Part shown: one piece after another, positions 24,317 through 33,414 of the stretch | Layout: every line of letters begins with the position of its first letter | Position numbering within the stretch: position 1 is the first letter of the stretch | Assembly (NCBI GenBank): GCA_037447655.1 | Contig: JBBHKE010002675.1 | Span: forward strand, 1-53,667 | Direction: 5' to 3' | Origin: Zygnema cylindricum | Lineage: Eukaryota; Streptophyta; Zygnematophyceae; Zygnematales; Zygnemataceae | DNA length: 53,667 bases | The notes under the pieces: model-generated | The model's database searches: none | Told to the model about the DNA's origin: nothing | What the model saw: the letters and a program-made list of their open reading frames with translations, nothing else | Position numbers and translations under genes: made by a program

Positions 24317-27300
24317 CCCCCCTCCGTCCCTATTGCTCTCCCTCTCCCTCTCCCTTTCCCTTTCCCTCTCCCGCTCCCTCCCTGCCTCCCTCCCTCCCTC
24401 TGAGCAGCGCCTGGTTCGGGCGGAGTTCGGCAGGCGGCGGGCGGCGCGGCGCGCGTGGTTCGGTTCGAGCAGACGGCCGCGTTCAACGAGGCGGCGCTTC
24501 GAGCGGCCGTCAGCCAGCAGCCGGTGGCCGTCTACATGTGCTTCCGCGACAACTTCCTGCAGTGGAACTCGGTGAGACCATGCAATGGCAAGAAAACAGA
24601 AAGAAATGTTTCTTTTCTGTTGTTTCTTTAACAATAAAATACAGGGAAAACAGATTTAGTGTTTATTTTGCTTGTGTTTTAAGCGGAAGGGACAATTGTT
24701 TTTTTAAATGCTTATGTTTTTAATGGCTTGAGGTAAACTTCGTATGATAATTCTGTATGTTTCTTTTCCGTTGTTTCTTTAACAATAAAATACAGGGAAA
24801 ACAGATTTAGTGTTTATTTTGCTTGTGTTTTAAGCGGAAGGGACAATTGTTTCTTTAAATGCTTATGTTTTTAATGGCTTGAGGTAAACTTCGTATGATA
24901 ATTCTGTGTATTTCGGTTTAAAGCATGTTGTTAGCAGTAGAATACGGTTTAAATAGGTTCCGCGCTTCTCAGTGGAATGAACTGCTCTGTTTCTACTTTT
25001 TTATGCTTTTTTTTTTTTTGCAGTGGCATATTTTCGCCGATGCAGAGAACATGTGCGCTCCTGGGATGCCCCTTAACCATGTGGTGACTGTGGTCGGCTA
25101 CGGAACCGCGAACAGTACTTCCTATTGGATCATCCGCAATTCGTTCGGTTCTGACTGGGGCGTGGCCGGATATGCTCGCATCAAAATGAGCATTTGCGGA
25201 ATCAATACCGTGCCATCTGTGTATCCTGTCGTAGATTGTGAGTTGCCTTGGATCCATTCTAACCTTCAATCACTCAGGGCTTCAATGATCAAACACTCGA
25301 GATTTCCGTACGGATTCCGGACATTCAACAGAAATTCCAGAAATTCCAGAATTGAAATTTCATAGTGGAAATTTCCTGAGGCCGCAAGAAATTAGGCGCA
25401 CAAAATTTCTACATGGGGAATTGTTTAATTGTTTCATCCCTTCTTGAACTTAGCCTTAATACGATAGGCAATATTCGGTTTCCTAGTTTAAAACCTTGTT
25501 TCACACATCATCGATGTCTTGTTGGATTTTTGCAAAGACTTGGTGTTTTCAAACTTTTGGTTATGCAATTTCTTGTAATATTATAATAAAACTCAAAGAA
25601 CCTGATCGAATGTTTAAACAGATGATTATATGACATCAATGCTTGAATGGAACACAAAAGAATCAACGAGATGGTTTCGCAACATGAGTTAAACTCGTAT
25701 TTGAATAAAACTGTAAGAAACTGATCCACTGTTTTTTGTATACCAGCTCCTCTTGCATGTGCTCCTATCAATCCATGCGGGGCTGGCACGTGTACTTCTC
25801 TGGCTGGGGGAGCTTACACGTGCAGCTGTCCGGCTGCCTTTATTGCCGTCGTCAACAGCGATGGAACCACAACTTGCTCTGCCAGTAAGGCTCGGACTCA
25901 AAAATAGCTCCTGCCAGGTGGTTCCGCAGTTATGCAGTTTTGCAGTTGTATGTTTTTGCAGTTATGCCGTTCTGAAGTTATACAATTTTGCAGTTTTGCA
26001 GTTCTGCGGATGGTATCATTGGCGGGTACAGTAGAAAGCCTTCAAAGTTCAAACAGGTGCTCCAGTTAGAGCATCTGGTATTCTGTAGTTCACAATGTTG
26101 CATGTGTAAATGAGTTTGTGTATGGACTTTGGACTTACCTCCTTTTCATAAAAACATTAAACGTGGATTTGCGATGCTTCAGAGGACGCCTGCGGGGCTT
26201 CGTCGGTCAGTCTGTGCGGCTATGGGAGCTGCATCAACAATGGGGATGGCGACTACCACTGCATCTGCTTCAAAGGCTACCTCTCGGCCGTCAACAGCAT
26301 TGGAAAGCCGGTTTGTGTCATACGTAAGAGAGTGCTCTTGTAGGTGAATGGCTCGACAGCTATTATTATTTGTAAAAATTCTTTGTTATGTTTTTCATCT
26401 GGGATTGTCCTCAGACTGGCTCTTTGGATCATCTTTTGTATCATCATTTGTATCACCATCTCAACATGTTTTTTTAAAACACATCACATTTTTAAGTGCC
26501 ATGAACCACACTGCCCATTGTACTCTAATTCGAGAGAGTTTTTTTGTTAGTACCACTATTTGGTTGAGTGGCCATACTCAGCCACGGGAAAAACATAAAT
26601 ATAGTGTTAGCTAATTTTAATAAAGTGTTAATGCTAATAATTCATTAACTATACTAGCGATGGGCGGCGCTTCTAATGCATAATGAATCTTTATTTTAGT
26701 CCCTGATTTTTAATGTTTAAACAGTGCAAGGTCATACAGCTTTAATTTTGCGGATGCAGCTCAGGAGACTGCGCCGCGTCTGCCGCAAACGTACACTGTG
26801 GCCAAGGGCGACGACTGCTACTTCATCGCAATTCCCTTCGGGTTGACTGTCCGACAGCTGGTTGCTGCGAATCCCAGGCCAAAACGGGTAGGTGCTGGCG
26901 GGCATGCCTGGTAGTTGCACCGGTTGCAAGAATATACTTAAGCCGGGAGCTATTTTCGCCTTCTTTGGCTGTTTTCATCTTTTTCCCTGTGTACGAACCA
27001 TGCCACGTTTAGGATGAAGCATTTAATCATTTTTCTGTCGCAAAAGCTATAAAACTGTAAAGCTATCTATAGCCTAGCTAGCCTAGCTATAGCTATAGCT
27101 ATACCCTATAGAGCTGAAACATATTCAATGAATGTACGACATATGAAACAAAAATGTCCAAACGGCTTTGGTACTCTCAATGTCTACAGTACTTTATTAT
27201 TTTGCGATAGAAAAACTATAAATAATTATCTTCAAATCTCAACCTATATGTGAGACTGTACAACAAAACAAGGCATGATCTGGCCGTACATATAAAGTAT

Positions 27301-30134
27301 GAATTGACGTTAACTTTACTTTGGTAAAAATGATTTTCTCGTACGGCTAAAGTTTTTTTCAAAGTTCCCTGAATTTTAGGGCAAAAAGACAGAGAAAAGT
27401 ATGTACTTTTATACATGGGGACGTACCCTAAGTGTCCCGATGCATAAGAACGAAATAACTTACGTTTGTGGCGATTGTATACGTTGACAATACGTGTGAG
27501 TCTGCGACGGTTGTCAACGTCTACAATTTGTGTTGTCGCACGTCTTTTTTGTAACTGCTTGTGACGTCGCATGTCTTTCCGTGACATTGTAGACGTACCG
27601 CCTTCCAGCCTGTGCCGTTTCACGGTTGAAGACGATGCGCTTTTCCTTTGCGTCTCCTGTACGTCCACGTGAAATGGCATCCGAATCTTGAGACCCCTGC
27701 AAAAAAAAAACGTTCCGGGCACAAACAGACAAAACAAAAAAATAGTGTACTCGAAATCGTCAAATTTTTGAAACTTTTACACGTGCGTGTCCGTTTTGTT
27801 ATTTGTGGAGCAGCGATACTTTAATTCAAAACACAAAGTCGATGTGTTTTCACATAAAGTTTGAAGATGACGTTTTTTGACGTGGCCTTGGGTCGAAAAA
27901 CACAAGACAACATGTAGTACATTCTAAGTTTGACCATGACGTGAATTGTACTTCTATTATTTCAATTTTTTAGTACGCCGTAACTTTAAACAGTACGACG
28001 CTTAATTTTAGATGAAAAAACCCGTACTTTGGCACATGAGGACATACCCTTAGATTCATTACCCCGTCCACCGGCTAAAAGTTCATCGAATCCTGACGCT
28101 TTGTTCTTTTGCTACACGTGCCTAAAACCTGCATAGTAACACCGACAATTTCAATTGTTTTTTAATGAAATTTACACTCGTACTTTTGTGTATGTTGAGA
28201 AATGAGCACGGTTACGTACATAGGGTACAAAATGGCGAAAACAGCAGAAAAAAAAGAGGGCGAAAATAGCCCCCTCCTGCATTTACTACATATGCTCAAA
28301 CTTGAAAGTCGCACAATCGAGTGTGGAATTCTGTCGACTTTCGGAGCACAGAATCAGGGGACGGCGGCGAAGCCTCAGCATCCACCTGGTTGCTGCGTGT
28401 GACGTACTTTTGGTTTTTTCTGTGCTGATCGCGAGGTACGGTTCCTGTGGACGTTGCAGAATGTCTGCAATCCGGTTCTCGCGGGCGATGTTCTCAACAT
28501 CTCGACGGCCGCAAACTTCAGCTGCCGAGCCACGTACACCGTACAAGTGGTACGCATCTACCGAACAGCCAATGATGGGGATTTGCATCTTTCTTCCGTA
28601 CAGAAAGTGAATGGATTATGTTGTTTATACATATAGCGAACCCAACTTGCTTTATTGCTGTTAAAGGAAAACACAACGAGTGGTATGAAAGGAATTCGAT
28701 CTGATGGTGCCCTCACTGTCAATAGCCATGTTTGTTTGGCAGAATGACACCTGTTCTTCTATCGAGAACGACATGGGCTTGACCAAAAATTCTCTCGCTT
28801 TCTCTCTCAACCCGGGCCTTGTCTGCGGCACTTTGCCGACTCCTGATGGCGTTTTGTCAGGTCTACAGCCGTCACAGCAGGTGCGCCCCCCTTTCTTTTT
28901 TCTATTCTTCCTTCACCACTGTATTTCTAATGTCTGTCACTATCATTCGTCCTGTCAAATCAATCATGTGTGTGTTTTTAATGTGGACATAACATTGTCT
29001 TTTTGTCGACTCCTGACAGGTATGCATTCAGAGCGGTGTTCCGGACACTCGAGTCTGCAGCGGCGTAGACGCAGTTGTGGAAAATGATATCGTGGACTTA
29101 AAGAAACGCAAAAGCTGCATGTCAATTTTCGACAGGAATAATAATGTTACCAAAGAAGACTTTTTTGCAATGAACTCCGGGATCAGTTGTGACAAGCTGG
29201 TGGTGGGGCAGCAGGTAAGCCAGTGAAACTGGAAATACCCGTGTTGAACAGGGAATGAAGTGCATTGATTGCAATCAGTAATTTAATACTTGCAATTTAA
29301 CTGTATTAACAGTCTTTGAATTCCATCAATAATGCTCTCATTAAATTAACCTCAAAAGAAAATGAAAAGAAAATACTTGGGAAAAACAAAGCGCTTGATG
29401 ATGAAGTTACTCCAACAATATGCACGTTATTATTGATGATACTAGCTGGTAACCACTGTAATTGTACAGAAAAATATACGTTTTTACAAAACCGTATAAA
29501 TTTTTGTACGATTACTGTGATTACTCTGCCAGCTATAGTGTACATATATCCCTATTTCTACCACACAATTGTATTCATCTTGAAGTGTCTAAATCCGAGA
29601 TAAGTGTCAACCAAACTCATGGTAGTTGGCCTTACTAGTGTGGAAATAGGTTGAAATCTAAAAACCCTGTCTTTATTCACAACAAAGTGATTTGGACTTT
29701 TTCACCTCCTGTTTGCCATTTTTTTTTATTTTAAAATAAATTAGAGCAAGAATCATCTCCAAAATCTCAAAGCTTTCCCGCTTGACCTTTCTTTTGCTTT
29801 AGTATATTACTCTGACATTCAGGTGCTTTATTTTCAAAAAAAATTGAATGCATCTCTCGGCACGTGTATTCCATGTGTGCAGTTTTGCGTCAACTCTACA
29901 GATCCTCCCCCAACTGCTTGCAAGATATACTACACCTGGCAGGCCGGTGACACGTGTACGAAAGTGATTCAAAAGTTTTGTGGCTTACGTACGACCAAAA
30001 CGTGGGCCCAGTGTCTGGGCTCCTCTGTGAAGCTCTGCGTGGGAACTGGCAGTGCGTGGTGGGCCGGTTTCATCCTCTGCGTCACGACGTGCATCAGCTC
30101 AGCGGGCACCAGAGTCTCAAACTGTGTCGGGTAG
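21987..30134 (+). CDS. Secreted lectin-papain protease-EGF-LysM protein, copy B (intact)
   Basis: Sixteen exons join in phase to 845 residues: 21987-22155, 22406-22531, 22649-22795, 23211-23417, 23475-23546, 23608-23766, 24045-24268, 24434-24571, 25024-25237, 25747-25884, 26183-26323, 26760-26887, 28460-28549, 28743-28880, 29020-29214, 29883-30134. The signal peptide core is MTAAATFIIFTIFATAMA (ATG 22050 is an alternative start). A ricin-B-type lectin lies at about 120-240 (NGKCLDVP, RQLW, GLCLEAV, RTQLW). The papain domain lies at about 275-485, with Gln290, Cys296 (NQLACGACSIF), His433 ([11 protein letters not shown]) and Asn453 (IIRNSFGSDWG). The usual Trp after Cys is Ser, and the Trp of NSWG is Phe. 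EGF-like modules lie at about 486-531 and 532-578; LysM-type modules from 580 to the end ([42 protein letters not shown]). No I29 pro-domain, later transmembrane segment or GPI tail is seen. Exon 23475-23546 is the least certain. The substrate is unknown. Confidence 0.9.
24270..24412. repeat. CT-rich tract in intron 7 of gene B
   Basis: A (CT)n run passes into CTCCCT-like sequence directly after the donor at 24269. The matching intron of gene A (11656-11811) is also CT-rich, so the tract may predate the duplication or arise repeatedly there. Confidence 0.85.
24606..24907. repeat. 151-bp tandem duplication in intron 8 of gene B
   Basis: Two nearly identical head-to-tail units begin atgtttcttttctgttgttt (24606) and atgtttcttttccgttgttt (24757). 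They share the interior acaataaaatacagggaaaa and end gtatgataattctgt. Only a few substitutions separate them, so the duplication looks recent. Confidence 0.9.
27040..28200. repeat. Repeat-rich intron 12 of gene B with pieces of the 18-21 kb repeat family
   Basis: The long intron 26888-28459 contains words shared with the 18.3-21.3 kb repeats: cccctgcaaaaaaaaaacgt with acagacaaaa just after (compare 21285-21325), and gtgaaatggcat (compare ccatttcac). A short agctatagct self-complementary patch lies at about 27070-27105. The open frame on the minus strand here (27216-27737) has no recognisable domain and I do not call it a gene. Confidence 0.45.
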
Positions 30135-31815
30135 CGCTCAGAGCTCCCATTGGCAGCCCAATAAGAACTGCTGAGATTCGAGGAATGCCAAATTAAAGGA
30201 AGGGAACTAGGGATGAGGGAGTGCCTTTGGACATTGAATTGAAGCTTAAAATTTCGGATTGTAAAACCACAATAATACAGGAGAGTGCAAAACCTAAAAC
30301 AACTTGTAAAGGTTAAAGCAAAATGCGAATCATAAAGCACGAGATCTGTGTGATCCATGGAGGAGGTTAATACGCGGGAGATGCTCTTAAATCCGGTTTT
30401 TTTTTCAATATGAGGGTTGGTTAGAGCGCAGGTTAAAGTTTCCTCGTGTTTTCTTCTTTACAGGTCGAAATGTGAGTTGCGAATAGTTTTCTTAACGTAA
30501 CCACAACATGGAGTTTATTTTAGTGAGATATCTTGTGGAAATAAGATGTACATATAGTCTCAATCAGTTGGTAAGGGATAGTTCACAAATTGGAGCTAAC
30601 CCTATGTTAGAGGAAAGAAACTCGTTCAACTTTTTCCAATATTGAATAAGTTAGGTCAAATAGTTTATTGGCCGGTTGAAGTACCCCAATAATCTACAAA
30701 GTAGAGAACGATTGTAAGTTGGTGAGTCCGTGTACAACTTTACTGGTTCTATTTACGTACTGAATAGTGGAGCATAAGCAGTCAAACATTTTTTTTTTGA
30801 AAGGTTTAGGACGAAAGGTACAGTTTAGGTTTCACATGTATTTATAATTGTTTTTGCTCGTCAACACATCATGATCTTTGTCACGGTTCTCTCTTTTGCA
30901 CATCGAGGTGAATTGGATAATGGAATATAAGCCTAGAAAGTGCGTGTGCGTGTGTGTTCCACATTTTTTACGGACAAAGTTTTATATGAAATTGACGTCA
31001 AAGTGGTGTCATGCTACCTCGACAAATGATGTCTACCGCATCACAACTATAATCACCACATTGTCAATTTATAATTGGTGCAGATTATTCCAGTCTCATA
31101 CGCCACTACCCTGCCAAGTTCCTTGTTAGGTCCAACGGGACCCCATTGTTTATATTAGTCTTGTTTTGGGTGTAAGGGTAATTTTTTCTGGTAGTTTAGT
31201 TCTTAGCAGTTTATTCGATATAGCTCATCAAATGTTTATCTTTAGCCTTTAATGGCGTCAAAACCTTTTTCCTTCACTCCTGCCTTGTACCCAAATGGTT
31301 TACCCATTGATAGAAAATCTTTTTTCTAGATTTCCTTGGACTGAAATATCCCATGGCAAGGATGGGAGGAAAGGTAACATTGTGTTGATGGGTTCCAGTC
31401 AACCAACAAAACTTCATTAAAGGGATTTTTGTTGGATTTTGCGAATTCCAATTTTATTGTTTTTAGATTATGTGAGACGTCAATATAAATGTTTCTATGG
31501 TATGTACAAAGAAATTAGCGACGGGTAAACCATGAAGGTACAGAGCACGAGTCAAGGAAAAAAAAAATGTCGACCATTGAAGGCTATTGATGAACAAATT
31601 ATACAAGCTATAAGAATAACAAAAGGTAAAAACTAAGAAAAAACGTGGCACTAAGGCAAAAGTAATAGAACTAAATGTTGACGTATGTGACCGGCTACCT
31701 CTCGAGGGGGGGTATTGACATACGTGATACGTGCCGATCAATGCCCGGATTTGTGGTAATATCCACACTAAAACCTAATAAAATTGGACCCGCCAGTCTC
31801 AACATCTGAGCCATC
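30135..31815. other. Spacer downstream of gene B
   Basis: AT-rich sequence after the gene B stop, presumably starting with its 3' UTR. I see no further gene or clear repeat. Confidence 0.5.
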
Positions 31816-31890
31816 TGAGCTACTGGCACAGTGGTTAGTGCATTCACAGCTTAAGTGAAAGGGTCCCAAGTTCAAATCCTGGCCGGCTTC
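31816..31890 (+). ncRNA. tRNA-like sequence (tRNA pseudogene or SINE head)
   Basis: A-box-like tggcacagtggt (31823) and B-box-like gttcaaatcc (31870) stand at tRNA spacing. A 4-bp D stem (gcac/gtgc) and a 5-bp anticodon stem (ttcac/gtgaa) with a 7-base loop can be drawn, and a T arm with one mismatch. The loop lacks T at position 33 and the acceptor stem pairs poorly, so this is probably not a working tRNA. A SINE body, if any, would run to the right. Confidence 0.5.
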
Positions 31891-32520
31891 ATCATTCCCT
31901 TTACTGCGACAGTCCATTCTATCCCCCGATTCTACGAATCTTAACACTAAACTACACAGCGAATCGTTATTAGACTTATGTACTCTATATCGGCGCCCCA
32001 AAATTTTGACATTGATACTCGAAATACAGTGACTGATTCTAATTTATCCGCGACGTTAATTACGGTTCTTGTGCATTAGCGTCAATGGTGTCACCGTACA
32101 TATTTAATGAAATGTGGTGTACGAAAGTGGTTGTTCGTACATCATTGTACTCCGTTACCGAAATTCGTACGGAAATGTTGTTCTTATGTCGGTTACATAC
32201 ACAACTGCGCTTAGAATGAACTCGTACCTATTTTAGTGTATAAGTATGAACGGCGTAATGATTGTTCATCCGCAAACCTAAATTAGAATTATGGATTCAT
32301 TACAATGGAAGGACGAGACGTGGTACGGATTGTCAAATTTTGTACTTCTACCTATTTTAACGTATATGTAATGAAGGCGGATTCTGTACACCTAAATCAG
32401 CGTTATGGAGAAATTACAATTAAACATTTTTTTCACAATGGGGTTGATACACAAATTAACATCAATGACACATTCATTATTGACACTAATAATTTCTATA
32501 GTCTAAAAACGATTCACGGT

Positions 32521-32750
32521 GTAGTACACCGCCAATCGCTATTAGCGTTGTGTACGCTAATCCCGTCCCGCTTTTTTTTGATTTTATTCTCAAATAGAAT
32601 TATCCACACTATTTAAAAAAAGCCCTAATTCCTAATTAGAGTAATCGATTTCTTCCAAAATTTCCAAATTCCCAATTAGCGTACACCACGCTAAATAATA
32701 GTATACGCTAATCAAACCTACACGCTAATAGCGATTGGCGGTGTACTGTA
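32521..32750. mobile_element. MITE with perfect 24-bp inverted ends
   Basis: Bases 32524-32547 (starting gtacaccgccaatcgctatt) are the exact reverse complement of 32723-32746. The terminus is a variant of that at 17611, 18054 and 50429. The interior (about 175 bp) is non-coding and contains further inverted words (gtgtacgctaat, attagcgtacac). Confidence 0.75.
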
Positions 32751-33414
32751 CACTCTTACCTTTCATCCAATGTTTGATTTCCATCAAGTTAAAATACGAT
32801 TAGGCCCCCACTTCATTACGGATACAAAAATCGTGGTTTTGCGCGATAATGAACTTCATGACAACGAAAGGACGTGCTTTTCAATTGTTCAAGCTTTTCA
32901 GCCTTCACTTTTAAGACGCAGCTATACTTCATTCTCGAGTGCTGCAGCGACCCTGGACCTAGGCAATAAGGGGAAGGTTCCCATGCCTCTCTAAAGAGGC
33001 ACCACACTATTACCGGTGGTCGCCATCAACTACTGGGATTTCTAATTTTAGGTTTCAATGGAACTGGTGGTTTGTAAGTATTGGCACTACAGGACAGACA
33101 AAGTGGATAGTAAGACACAAGTCAATGCTGCTGTTTATGTCAATTTTAATTCTGACATCGCAAAAAAGAACAAATTAGTAAAAGTGAAACTATATAGAGG
33201 CAATGGCGGGCAGAGAAAATAATCTTACAATTCCACCCTCCGTTTTATGTGCACCCGCCCAACTAGAAACCTCTCTAACTCACAGAGTATAGAACCAGAA
33301 ACACCGGGACAAATTACGCGAACCAAGAGCACTAATAGCCTACTTGCAGGCTAAGAAAAAGGGGCGCAAATAGCATACATGCTTTACAAAAAAAAAAAAA
33401 AAAGCCTTTTCGGA

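Noticed and set aside
27216-27737. 173-residue minus-strand open frame
   Set aside because: It overlaps repeat words shared with the 18-21 kb repeats and has no recognisable motif. It lies inside an intron of gene B.
31816-31890. Functional tRNA gene
   Set aside because: The loop lacks T at position 33 and the acceptor stem pairs poorly.
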